Positions 37,680 to 48,259 of a stretch of DNA of 64,000 nt are shown one piece after another (position 1 is the stretch's first letter; each line of letters opens with the position of its first letter). A program made the position numbers and the translations under genes. The notes beneath the pieces were generated by a model that did not search any database, had not been told where the DNA came from, and saw nothing but the letters and a program-made list of their open reading frames with translations. Source of the stretch: Vombatus ursinus (taxonomy: Eukaryota > Chordata > Mammalia > Diprotodontia > Vombatidae); contig NW_020954610.1 of NCBI RefSeq assembly GCF_900497805.2, positions 28,520,909-28,584,908 of the forward strand, read 5' to 3'.

Positions 37680-39770
37680 TAAAAGTTTATTTAAATAACC
37701 CCAGGGGCAAGTGAAAAGGGCTTGAACTAGCATTGTGATTATATAAGTGAAGAGAAGAAAAATGAGAGAGATGTGGAAGGGGCAGAAACAAAAGGATGAT
37801 AGCCAGGTTGTAAACCAGGGGTGCTAGAAGGATTACTGAAAGAATGGTGGTGCCTTGCAGAGTAATGGGGGCATTTTGAGGAGATGTGGGTTTTGGGACG
37901 GTGTAAGGACTGGAATTACCCTGGATAGGGAACCCTGCACTTCCCCCATAACCATAGGGTGTTCTTTTTATACCAAAGGAAGAAGTCAATATCTCCAGAG
38001 TGATTATAGACAGTAGTTTAATAAATCATTATGAATACTTACAAAGACAAAGGGAGGAGGATCTATAAGGGGGCATCACTACTGATTGGTGGATATTTTT
38101 GGTTTTCTGCTTAGTCAAATAGCGTTAAACCAATGTTAAACAAAACACATTTGCATCTTGATCATGTAACAGTCACAATATTCTTACTATGGTTTTCGAA
38201 AATCATGATATTTTGAGTTATGACTCAGTGTATTCAGTATCTAAGTTATGAATTTTAACAGGTCACCATTTCCTGGCCTCCATCTTTCACAGATTTTAAG
38301 TTTTTTATGGCTCTTCACTTATTGCTGTATTTTATGGATTTTCCCCAATCAGGACCCCACAGAGGGAAACAATGTAATGGGATTTGTAATGTACAACCAA
38401 GTTACCCATCCTTGTTTATCCTTGATGATTCACTGTGTTCTGTCTAAAACCAAAATGGTGTGAGAAGTCTGAGAGCAAAAGCCAATCTACTGATAAAGTC
38501 ATAATGTGATCTGGAGGAAGGGGGTCTGTATGCTGAAGATGGGGAAATTTTCTCAATCACATATATACAGTTGATACTATGAATTCCTGGTTAGCAGTCA
38601 GGTGTGACAATCCTGAGAGAACTCCACCCAGGTCAGTAAGGGGGAGGTTGGGAACTTTCATAGAAGAGGGAGGGAACAGAATAGGATAGTATTGGGTTAT
38701 AAGGGAAAATATGGTTGTGTTGGAGTCTTGGAATAGATGGAATGTGACTCATCTTCCCTCCTTGTGATTGGTTGATAAAATGCCCAATTGGAGTCTGGAT
38801 ATTGAATTCTTAGGACTAAGATGCCCCATTTTCCCCAGGGGACCAGTGATTCAACTTTGGAAATAACCAATCTATTCCATCTCCCACCTCTTACAGGGGA
38901 CATATGATGACTTAGAAAGTTTAAGTGAAGTATCAAGATTACACAAAATTAATAATAGGACCTTTTAATTCCAATCAAATACTGTACATGCTATATGTTA
39001 ATATAAAGTATATATGATAAAATAAACCAAAAGATTCAAGAGACTTGAAATACTGACTTGAATTAAAATAAAGGCAAGAAATGACTGAAAACTACTTAGT
39101 CAATTGGAATTACACAGGAAGCAATCCTGGATATCTGTAAAAGAAAAAAAAGTACTCTGAAACCAGCCTGACCCAGTCTGGCTACCAATATGGATGCAAG
39201 GATCCAACTGAATAATTACCAAGTCACTCTTTCCCTCATGTTGCATAGACACAGTCTTGTTAGTGGAAAGATGGAGAGCAATTTGGTAAAACAGGCCCAT
39301 TAGCAGACTCATTCTCTAATTTGGGGACATATGCTAAGTCAAATGAAGATATTTCTCTGGCTTCTCCAGTCACAGTGGAGGTAAAAGCACTCACCACAGA
39401 AGCCTTTACAACAGGTAAAATAATCATGATGAGCAATGAGATCTCCAAAGGGCATTTGGGTGGTGGTTCCTTCTTCAGAAGGAAAAGAACTAAAGGAAGA
39501 ACAAGTTAGGAAGACAGACTTGACAAGAAGTAGACTAGAGGAGTAAAAAAGAAAAATGAAAAGAAACCTAGCCAAGTGATCTGGCAGTTTTCCAAGTTTT
39601 TTATTCCAAATTTATAGCTGAAAATATGCATATTGTTTTTGAAATAGAAGTCAATCATTTGAGATTTATGTCCTAAAGTCACTATTAGACAAGTTTATAT
39701 GTATATCACAGCATTCTTCTGTCCTACACAAGTTTAACACCCATTTCCAAATTGGTATTATAATCATAAA
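37680..39770. other. Unassigned sequence; possible old L2 at its left edge
   Basis: The minus strand at 37690-37900 has words like L2 ('ggcaccaccattctttcag'), but support is weak. From 37900 to 39770 I can name nothing. A 100-codon minus frame at 37687-37989 falls in the L2-like part. A GGGG-rich region around 38640-38700 and 'ccccattttccccagggg' (38822-38840) could belong to an unrecognised LTR or DNA transposon. Confidence 0.35.
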
Positions 39771-39825
39771 ATGTTATTTATTTATTTATTTACTCATTCA
39801 TTAATTTATTTATTTAATTTATATC
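39771..39825. repeat. (TTTA)n microsatellite
   Basis: Imperfect TTTA units with a CATTCATT interruption. Confidence 0.9.
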
Positions 39826-40017
39826 CCCTCCCCCACCCCTAGCCACCTCATGTTGCAAGGTGTAGATAAACAAAATAGTGTTTCTAAGCCCATGCAAACT
39901 AGTTAGTAATTAGTGGTAGAGACAAGACTAGAATCCAAGTTTAAAGTCATGACTAGGGCCAATAGAACTTTGTCCCTGGGCACCAATTTTTGAAGTCTCT
40001 GAGAGAATAATGCTTCT

Positions 40018-40262
40018 ACCGGGATAATTAGGTGGCATAGTAGATAGAGTGTTGAGCCTTGGGTCAGGAAGACCTGAGTGCAAATCTGGCCACAGATTTG
40101 ATTATTAGTTGTGTGACCCTGAGCAAATAACTTAACCCTGTTTGTCTCAGTTTCCTCCTCTATAAAATGAGCTGGAGAAGGAAATGGCAAACCATTCCAC
40201 TATCTCTTCCAAGAAAACCCCAAATGGAGTCATGATGAGTCAGATATAACTGAAAAAACAAA
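40018..40262 (+). repeat. Marsupial tRNA-type SINE (full length)
   Basis: From head to tail: 'ggataattaggtggcatag', 'gggtcaggaagacctgag', 'ttagttgtgtgaccctgag', 'ctcagtttcctcctctataa', 'gctggagaaggaaatggc', 'aaaaccccaaatggagtc' and 'gatgagtcagatataactg', ending in an A-rich tail. The left part is the tRNA-related RNA polymerase III promoter. Confidence 0.9.
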
Positions 40263-42110
40263 GTTGACACAGTTCCTCCCTTGGTGGTCACACCTCTACC
40301 CAGGCTCCTTTGCACGGTATTCCCCTTAGATCACTTTCCATGCTAATTTCCTTTAGCACAAAAATTTTTAGTTGTGACTACCTCCAGGTTTCCTACTTCT
40401 TAAGACACTCCATTTTTCTCCATGTTATTATACCTTTATATGTTAATTATTTTTTACCTACATATATCTTAAAATAATGAAACATAAGCAGCTTACTTCA
40501 AAGAGGTGCCTATTGTTTTACTCTGTTAATACTTCATCACTAACATAATCAAAATCAACATGTTGAACAGTAGCAATAACAACTCAAAGAAATGAATCTT
40601 CATTGCATTGGTGGGGGCCTGTGGTTGTGGAATATATTATATATTGTCAGATTTGGTTGATGTGGTTTCCTTATTTTTCTTTTAACATGTATGGTGCAAG
40701 AAATGATTCACTTGGAGTAAGGGGAGGAATGTGCTAAAAATAAATGTGGTGTTAAAACAAATGGCATCAATAGAATACATGAAGGTACCAGATGGCACAC
40801 TTTCTCTCTTGAGCCATCTCATTTAAGTAATACTCTTCTTCAGCTTAGCTCTACTCTGAACTCACCATGTTTTCCTAGCAATGACTTCTCTGTATTCTGG
40901 AATTATTATTTCTGTCTAAAATGATGACATCCTGAAGTCTGCCCCTGAATGGAGCTTTGTGTCACAATTGTAAATGCCAAATGGATATTTTTCCTTAAAA
41001 AAAGTTGATTTAAGAATATCTTTTGTATTTCTTGCTGTAGATGCATTTTGTGGTAGCAAGCACCTGAAGAGCTAGTTATGGTTCTGCTCATATTAGACAT
41101 TTCTAAATTTGGTTTAGTGATCATTTTTCTGCTCCTAACATAGACCTTCAAAGGCAAAATAGATGGACTGCTCCCCTATCTCTGTTGTAGGAAGAAAGAT
41201 ACTGAGGGGCAGAATTCCCCACACTACTTATTCAGTCTGCTCTGCCCTTCAGATGTCATGAATGGTCTAGGAATGCTTGATATTTAACTTTAAATTTTCT
41301 GCCTCTCCTGGTTTTTCATGCTGGTTATGAAATTAGCACTTGCATTTTCTAATGTAACCCAATGGGCCAGCCTGGGATGACTGCAGATGAGCGTGCTTTT
41401 GTTTAAATGTGCAAATACACCATGCCTCAGAGGTTTTAAAATTTTAATGCACATCCTAATTGCTTTCGTTCTGACTAATGTCAGATATACCAAAATGAAT
41501 ATCCACAGGAAAAGGCATGTTAAAGCACACAATTCAATTTGGGGACACCAAATTGCTACAAGGTGGCCCATTTGAAATTAGCCCAATCTATGACTTTAAA
41601 TAGCTTACATAACTCAGATTTAGTGCATTTGGAGGTTTTCAAAGTGCTTGCCACACATCAGCCTTTTATGGTAGGGAGATACAGTTCACCTAGAAGTATT
41701 TCATTTGCCATGATGTTATCTGTCTTGATAAGAGAATATCTAGTAAAAAATCTGCATTTAATGATTGAAAAAATATTCCAAACTATTTTTCTAAGGGAGT
41801 GATTCAGTTTATGTGAAGTGCTATACAGGCAACACTGCAGAATAAACTATTTTATTGCCCTGTTTGCTACTCAAGTACTGCATAGTTAATGGCAGGATTC
41901 ACTTCTCCACATAATCTCATGTCCTTCAAATGTCCTTCAATTTTAAGCACAGAGAAATGGGCATGTTTGGGGAGTGAGGAGGGAAAAAATGGTAAACTCT
42001 ACCACTTTAACACTATTTTCAGGGTCCATGTCATAGTATCACATTCCAAGTAAAATCTTCAGATAAATTAGAGAAATATCAATATCTATTTTATATCTAT
42101 AACTGGCTAT
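40263..42110. other. Unassigned, apparently single-copy sequence
   Basis: About 1.85 kb with no named repeat. The segment 41300-41870 has a mixed composition, with AT-rich homeobox-like words ('ctaattgctttcg', 'gttttaaaattttaatgc') set among G/C-containing words. It is a candidate conserved noncoding element. The overlapping frames at 41290-41802 run on both strands and show no domain. Confidence 0.4.
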
Positions 42111-42260
42111 ATTTATCATCTATTTCTCTCTCTCTATATATATGTATGTGTGTGTGGTACACACACATGTACATACACACATATATGTATGATAGGTGTA
42201 TATATGTGTGTGTGTATATATGTATATACATATATATACATATACATATAGATAGATTTC
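42111..42260. repeat. TA/TG microsatellite
   Basis: Long imperfect TATG/CACA alternation. Confidence 0.9.
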
Positions 42261-42514
42261 TCTAAGCATATTTGGTCTTTGACTTTTCTGCTTGGAAATC
42301 TAATCTAATTAAAGTCTAGTTAACTTTTCTTCATGTCTGGTTTAGTTTTTATTTAGTTTAGTTTTTTTGTTTTGATTCTGTGATCTGAGCACATTGTATG
42401 GTCTCAATTTCCATTTACAAACATAATTTTTTTCTAAATCTGTTTGCTAATAAGAATGATTTGATTGAAATTAAACAAAGTGCTTTTAAAATCACAGGCT
42501 AATAGATTTTGAAT

Positions 42515-42700
42515 TGAATAATACCTCATCTATTCAGGTCATCTATTCAGGTTCCTTATTTTAGAATTGAGAGAATTGAAGCCCAGAAAATTTAAGTACC
42601 TTGCCCAAAGTCACAGAGGTAGGTAGTCAGCAGAATTCTATGATCTGAAGTATATTCTTGGGCTCTACACCCAGTATTATTTCCACCATGCCAGATATTC
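42515..42700 (+). repeat. MIR-like (Ther-type) SINE
   Basis: 'ctcatctattcaggtc' (repeated twice in tandem), 'ttagaattgagagaattg', 'aagcccagaaaatttaag', 'cttgcccaaagtcacagagg' and 'gctctacacccagtattatt'. Old. Confidence 0.65.
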
Positions 42701-43367
42701 CAGGGTCTAAAATTTCTCAATGTGACATTTTCAAATAAATCCATTTGCTATTTCCTTCTAAAACACTTTCACTATTAGGAAGATGTTAATAGCTTAAAAT
42801 GTTAGTTACCATCTCTCCTCTTCCCTTCCATTTAGTTCTCATTTACAATTTAGGAAGTTTTTTTTTTTTAATTGGTTATACTACTAACATATGTTCCTTG
42901 ATTTTTAATTACAAGAGTATGTAAAAGAAGAAATGAAATTGATGTTTTGAATTCATTCAGATTCATCTTTCTTTTTATTAGGGAGAGTCTTTCAGGAATT
43001 GGAAATAAAAGATCTTTTTCCTCCTCCTGTTCTCCTTCCATCTGTTCTTTAAGGTTTACTCTTAAGCACCACAGACAATGCTTGGGATACCCCTTCCCAT
43101 ATGTAGTAGTATGGTCTAAGAATTCAATGCTTGGAATATATGTAATTTCTCCACTATGGACAGACCATTTTTGACACAGATTGCAGTGCTTCTGTAAATT
43201 AATAAATGGTTTATAATAGCTGTAAAAGCCAGAATATTTATACTCCCCACAACATGGTCCTTTGCTAGACTTATCCCTTATGAGTTGTCCAGACCTGTGA
43301 CAACTTGCATTTTACTTACATAGCTGTTGAGAACCCGGGACTAGTTTCATGACACATTTGTCATCAG
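42701..43367. other. Unassigned sequence
   Basis: No gene or named repeat. A frame at 42947-43174 shows no domain. Confidence 0.45.
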
Positions 43368-43380
43368 AATAAGGCTTCTA

Positions 43381-43453
43381 AGGGGCAGCTAGGTGGCACA
43401 ATGGATAGAGCACTGGCCCTGAAGTCACTTAACCCCAATTGCCTAAAAAAAAA
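43381..43453 (+). repeat. Internally deleted SINE with perfect target duplication
   Basis: A 73-base element has the SINE head 'gggcagctaggtggcacaat', 'ggatagagcactggccctg' and the tail 'cttaaccccaattgcc' plus A-run. The centre is missing, joined at an AGTCA shared by both sides of the gap. The ten-base duplication AATAAGGCTT (43368-43377 and 43454-43463) is perfect, which suggests a fairly young insertion. Confidence 0.92.
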
Positions 43454-43770
43454 AATAAGGCTTTTACATTGAAACACAAACTCCTGTTGAGTTGAGGAAA
43501 AGGAAATCCACACTCAGCACAAATGATGGAATCAATGAACTTATCCATAGTCACAGATTACCAAATTATTTCTTATTTTTATTATTCATAAGTATTATAC
43601 ATGCCCGTATCTCCATATACATGTCCTTCTGTTTCAGGAATAGACCTTACAGATTGTGGTCATTTGATTTATCATCTTAAATGTACCTTACCTACTAAAT
43701 CATTGATATCTCCATTTATTCTCTCATTCTTTCTGCCTATTTCACAGAAAAAGGACACCCTCACCCTTGA

Positions 43771-43913
43771 CAAAATTAAACCCTCTACCTGTACTCTTGA
43801 TCCTAAAATATTCATTCTCCTCTGATCCTTAATCATTTACCCTCTTTCTTTCATCTTCAGTTTTGTTCTTTTCACTCCATATATCAATGTTTTCAATTAT
43901 CTTCATCCTAAAA
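43771..43913 (+). repeat. Direct repeat A, copy 1
   Basis: 143 bases starting 'caaaattaaaccctctacc' and ending 'cttcatcctaaaa'. They recur in the same orientation at 44880-45022 with about fifteen differences. Confidence 0.85.
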
Positions 43914-44175
43914 ATCTCAGTTCAAATCCCACTTCCTACATGAGGCTTTTCCTAATCACCATAGCTGTTAGTTCACTTCTCCTAAAATTATTTTCTATTT
44001 ACTTCACAAATATTTTCTAACTACCTTTATGTGTTTGTATTCTTTCTCCATATAGAATGTAAAGGCAAGCTCCTTGAAAGTAAGGATTGTTGTATATTTT
44101 TTCTTTGTATACCCAACAACTAGCACAGTTGCTAGCCTATAATAATGTTTAAAATATTACTTGATCAACTGAATG
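43914..44175 (+). repeat. L2 LINE 3' end
   Basis: 'cagttcaaatcccacttcc', 'atgaggcttttcctaatcac', 'agaatgtaaaggcaagctcc' and 'actagcacagttgctagcc' follow L2 order. Confidence 0.7.
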
Positions 44176-44180
44176 CTTTT

Positions 44181-44274
44181 GCAGCTTTCATGAAATTCTT
44201 TCTACTGAATTGACTCAGTGTCATTATCACCAAATCCAATTACCTTTAAAATAGCCACACAACTTCATTTGTCT
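44181..44274 (+). repeat. Inverted repeat B, copy 1
   Basis: 94 bases ('gaaattctttctactgaatt', 'caccaaatccaattaccttt') recur as the reverse complement at 45152-45245 with roughly ten differences. Confidence 0.88.
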
Positions 44275-44284
44275 TGATGCACAG

Positions 44285-44875
44285 AACTACAGAAATAGGC
44301 ATCACTGAATCCCTTTCCTTTGATCACTTCTCCTTCTCTAGATCCTTTTTTACTCTACCCTTCTTGTTTTCTTCTTTTCCAATCACTCCTTTTAGGTCTC
44401 TTGACTATATCTTTTCCTCATTCCTCTCTCTAAATGTGGGTTTTTCCAAGGTTCTGACCTCAGTCCTCTTGTCTTTCTATCTTCTCACTTTGTAAATGTA
44501 TTCACCCCCATGACTTTGGACAGATCTTTCCCAAATCTATTTTTACCAGTTCTTCCATAGTCACCTGTATTTCATTATAGCATTTCAAACTTCTGACTGA
44601 ACATATCTATTTGTATGTCCTGTTATTTCATTGTAATCAACATCTCCCCACTGAATTTGTCATCTTTCCCTAAAAACCCAACTTTCCTCATAACTTGCCT
44701 GTTTTCGTTAATGTTGCTAATATAACCAAGTTATTTAGGCCTGAAATTTTAAATTCACCTTAGGGTCTTCCATTTCCCTCAACCTCCATATCTAATCAGT
44801 TGCCGACTCCTATATCTCTTTAATCTCAAAATCGTACATCTGCCTCTGCCCGCTCTCTTCAGTCATCTCTCAGGT
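44285..44875 (+). repeat. L2 LINE ORF2 C-terminal region
   Basis: 'caaggttctgacctcagtcc', 'tcttctcactttg', 'ccaaatctatttttacc', 'ccaacttcctcataacttgc'-like text, 'ccatatctaatcagttgcc' and 'cgactcctatatctc' match the L2 ORF2 end in order. Old, no open frame of note. Confidence 0.7.
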
Positions 44876-44879
44876 TGAA

Positions 44880-45022
44880 CAAAATTAAACTCTCTACTTC
44901 TACCCTTGATCCTAAAATCTTCATTCTCCTCTGACTTTAATAATTTGCCTCTTTCTTTCATCTTCACATTTTGTTCTTTTCACTCCATACATCAATGTTC
45001 TCAATTACCTTCATCCTAAAAG
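44880..45022 (+). repeat. Direct repeat A, copy 2
   Basis: Same orientation as 43771-43913. It starts 'caaaattaaactctctac' and ends 'cttcatcctaaaa'. Confidence 0.85.
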
Positions 45023-45102
45023 TTTCCTTTCTTCTCACACAACATTATTCTATTGGCCTACTTCATTTTACTGTTAAACTTCTAGAAAGAATAATATTCT
45101 TG

Positions 45103-45150
45103 TTGTTCAGTCATGTTTGACCTTCATGACTCCATGGACCATGCTGTTCA
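45103..45150 (-). repeat. SINE/RTE-type fragment
   Basis: 'ttgttgttcagtcatgtttg' followed by 'catgactccatggaccatg' is the complement of the 3' tail of a marsupial SINE. Confidence 0.5.
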
Positions 45151-45151
45151 T

Positions 45152-45245
45152 AGACAAATGAAGTTGTGTTGTTATTTTAAAGGTAATTGGATTTGGTGAT
45201 GATGACACTGAGTAAATTCAGTAGAAAGAATTTCAAGAAAGTTGC
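45152..45245 (-). repeat. Inverted repeat B, copy 2
   Basis: The reverse complement of 44181-44274. The two arms enclose about 880 bases that contain an L2 piece and direct repeat A copy 2. Confidence 0.88.
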
Positions 45246-45339
45246 ATGCCTTCTTTGCTCTCATTTCTTTGAAATAAGGCAACAAAAATCATTTCAACAG
45301 TGCATAACTTAAATTCTAAGACAACTTTTGTTCCCTGAT

Positions 45340-45485
45340 GGAATGAATGAATAAAAAATACTTATCTAACACTTACAGTTACCAAACATTGTGCCAAATA
45401 CTTAAGATACAGATTAAAAAAGCAAGTTAGTCATGCCTTCAAGTATTCTACATTCTAATAAAAGAAGACAATACAATGGGGAAAT
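45340..45485 (-). repeat. L2 LINE 3' end, minus strand
   Basis: Complement of the L2 terminus: 'taccaaacattgtgccaaat', 'acttaagatacagatt' and 'ctaataaaagaagac'. Confidence 0.5.
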
Positions 45486-46325
45486 GGTAGCCAGGGTGCG
45501 GTATTGTGGTTGGGAAAGTTAGAGGGAAGGTGAATGGAGTTATAGAGGAGTAGACTAATGCAAGCTTTCAAGAAGAATAGAGTTATTGATTTGATTATAG
45601 TTTCAAAACGGAAAAAGATAGAGAAGCAAGGAATTAGGAGGAAGATGAGAAGATAACCAAAGAGAAAAATTAAACATAACTGGAACCAGAGTAGATGTGG
45701 CAGACCATATGAAACACTTATCAATCAGGACATCAGGGCCTCGGGAGAGATATTGTTCCTGGCATGAAAAGTATAAGTTCTCCTGTGTTATTATACCTTA
45801 GCATCCTATCACTACAAGGTGTCTAATTCACTTAATCTTTTCTTTCTTTCTCTCTAAACTAATACCCACTGGAAGGGCGTCTAATTCTTGTATGTCTGTT
45901 TCTCTTTCTCTCCATTTAGTAGGTCAGATAAAGAGAATAATTTCAATAATCTATAGGATCATTAAGAATCATGGATAATTCATTACCCTCATCTCCCTAG
46001 TAGTTAAATGTAATTTAAGCCACACAAGAGAATTTGAATTGTTCACTGTCACTTCCACTTCTGGTTGGAGATAACTTTGGGCCATAGAGCAATTAGTATG
46101 TACATTGCTACTGAATAAAGCACTTTACCATACTGGGACAGGTGATTGTCATAGTTGCATTAAAATGGAAGATTTCCATGTTAAGGTGGGTCTGAGAGTC
46201 CCCAAATTGTTTGTCTCAAAGTTTGCTGATTTTTGCAGGTAATCTCTTCTCATATATCTATTTTAAAATTATCTGATTTTCCATCCTAATCTTTTTGAAT
46301 CCTGAATCTCCTCCCCACCTCCGTG
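45486..46325. other. Unassigned sequence
   Basis: No gene or named repeat. The minus frame 45455-45724 shows no domain. Confidence 0.45.
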
Positions 46326-46362
46326 CATACACACACACACACACACAAGCACACACAATCCT
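46326..46362. repeat. (CA)n microsatellite
   Basis: About 12 CA units with an AG interruption. Confidence 0.93.
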
Positions 46363-47007
46363 TGCACAAAAAGAAAACATTAGAAACAGAAACAAACCAA
46401 AAAAAAAAACCCAAAACTTTTCTAGCCAGGATAAATTCAGTGGCTTTTAAAGTGACACAAAATTGCTTGAATTTTTTTGTTTATTTGCTTGTTTTTTTTA
46501 TCCACAAGTAAATCTTAAAAGACACATAAGTAGGAAGAAAAATATATAAATAATATGAAATGAACTGCAGACAACTTCCACAAAATCTGAAGGGATTTGT
46601 AAGCAAGACTTCTGGGAATACTTCAAATATTAGTAGTGTATGGGAATTAGTATTAAATGTCTCAAAGGATCCACATTTTATTTTCAAGTAATTAAAAGGC
46701 CATATAAAATTTTTATTTTCATTTTTATTTATTTTACAAAACTGTGTCTTTTAAAATTGCACTGATAAACCAGAATTGATAGACATATGTATATGCATAT
46801 ACATACATACCCATACACATACACTTGTATGAGTGTATGCCTGTGTGTATGCATGCATGAATATGCATATGCATACACACACATATATTGTCCATTGTTC
46901 TATGAAATAACTGCTATGTTGCTTCAGACACAAAGTACCTCAATTGGAACCTGACATGTATCTAGCTCCATCAAAGACTTATAAAGGGGATAGATGGAAT
47001 AATTTTA
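46363..47007. other. Unassigned with a TATG/CATA microsatellite
   Basis: A microsatellite lies at about 46781-46890. Nothing else is recognised. Confidence 0.5.
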
Positions 47008-47230
47008 TTGTTGTTCAGTTGTTTTTTAGTCATGACTTACTCTTCATGACCTTATTTGTGTTTTTTGTTTTGTTTTGTTTTGTTTTTGTCAAAAACAATG
47101 TAGTGGTTTGGTATTTTCTACTGCAGCTCATTTTACACATGAGGAACTGAGTCAAACAGGATTAAGTGACTTTCCCAGGGTTACATAAGTAGTAAGTGCT
47201 GAGGCCAAATTTGAATTCAGAAAGATGAGT
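47008..47230 (-). repeat. Marsupial SINE, first part (host of a HAL1)
   Basis: The plus strand reads 'attgttgttcagttg', 'cttcatgaccttatttgtg', 'cattttacacatgagg', 'ttcccagggttacataag', 'gccaaatttgaattcag' and 'aaagatgagt'. The remaining piece ('tctatccactgtacttcc') is found at 51991-52036, after the HAL1. Confidence 0.85.
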
Positions 47231-48244
47231 AGTCTTGGGAGCCAAGACAGCAGAGTAAAAGCAGTGACTTGCTTGAGCTCTCCCCTAAACCCGTCCAAAT
47301 ACCTGTAAAAACTAGGTCTAAACAAATTCTAAAGCAGCAAACCCCCAAAAAAGACAGAGTGAAACAAATTTCCAGTCCAAGACAACCTGGATGGTTGATT
47401 GGAAAGGTATATCACATTTAGCTGAGAGAGGAACGCGGTTCAGCATGGGCACACAGGCCTCAGCAAACCTTGAGGAGGCCTTAGAGGACTGAATCATGGG
47501 AAGCTATGGCAGTTTCCAGACTTCTCAACCCATGAACACCAAAGACAACTTAGAAGGTCAGTAGGAAAAGTCTATGTCTGAGGTGAGAGAGAAGTGTGGT
47601 GTCCCAGCCCAAGTCCCTGAGTGTGACCCCAGGAGGCAGCTACCTCCTAAACTTCTGGCCCACAGACTGAAGGGGAATTGAGTGGCTGATCAGAGAGAGA
47701 TTGCAGGGGGCTCTCTGCTGCTGTAGGATTCTCTTGCTTTGTCCATGCTTGGATCTGGGTCACAGGTCTGGGTGATGGTCCTGGTGTGAGGAACACTGGC
47801 ATGGTGAAGCTTGTAGTGGCTGTAGAGAGACAATCCCTTTCACCGTTCCAAGAGAGAAAAGTGAACTTTTGGTTACTCATAGACCAGAACACAGGTCAGG
47901 AAAGGAGTAAACAACTCACCCTTATTCATACTGCTTTGGAAGAACTGAAGTATCTCTGAAAACAGCTGCACAAAATCTCCGAAGCTTCGGACAGTACATT
48001 CTCCACACTGGAAGCACACCCCTACCTTAACAAAGAGTTTATAACTCAAGTAATTGTCTGGGATCATGACCAATCAGCACAAAAAGAGTCAGGCTTTAGA
48101 ATCTTACTTTGGTGACAAAGAAGATCAAAACATACAACCAAAAGAAGATAACAAAGTCAAAGCTCCTACATAGAAAGCTTCCAAGAAAAATATGAATTGG
48201 TCCCAAGCCATGGAAGAGCTCAAAAAGGATTTTGAGAAGCAAGT

Positions 48245-48259
48245 AAGAGAAGTAGAGGA
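48245..48259 (+). repeat. Target-site duplication of the NRBF2 retrocopy, left
   Basis: AAGAGAAGTAGAGGA here and at 50110-50124 are identical over 15 bases. The first A bases of the right copy merge with the A-tail. Confidence 0.95.

Noticed and set aside
45103-45245. Inverted repeat B as terminal inverted repeats of a DNA transposon
   Set aside because: The arms are about 880 bases apart, but the enclosed sequence is L2 plus a copy of repeat A, there is no transposase, and no flanking target duplication could be seen.
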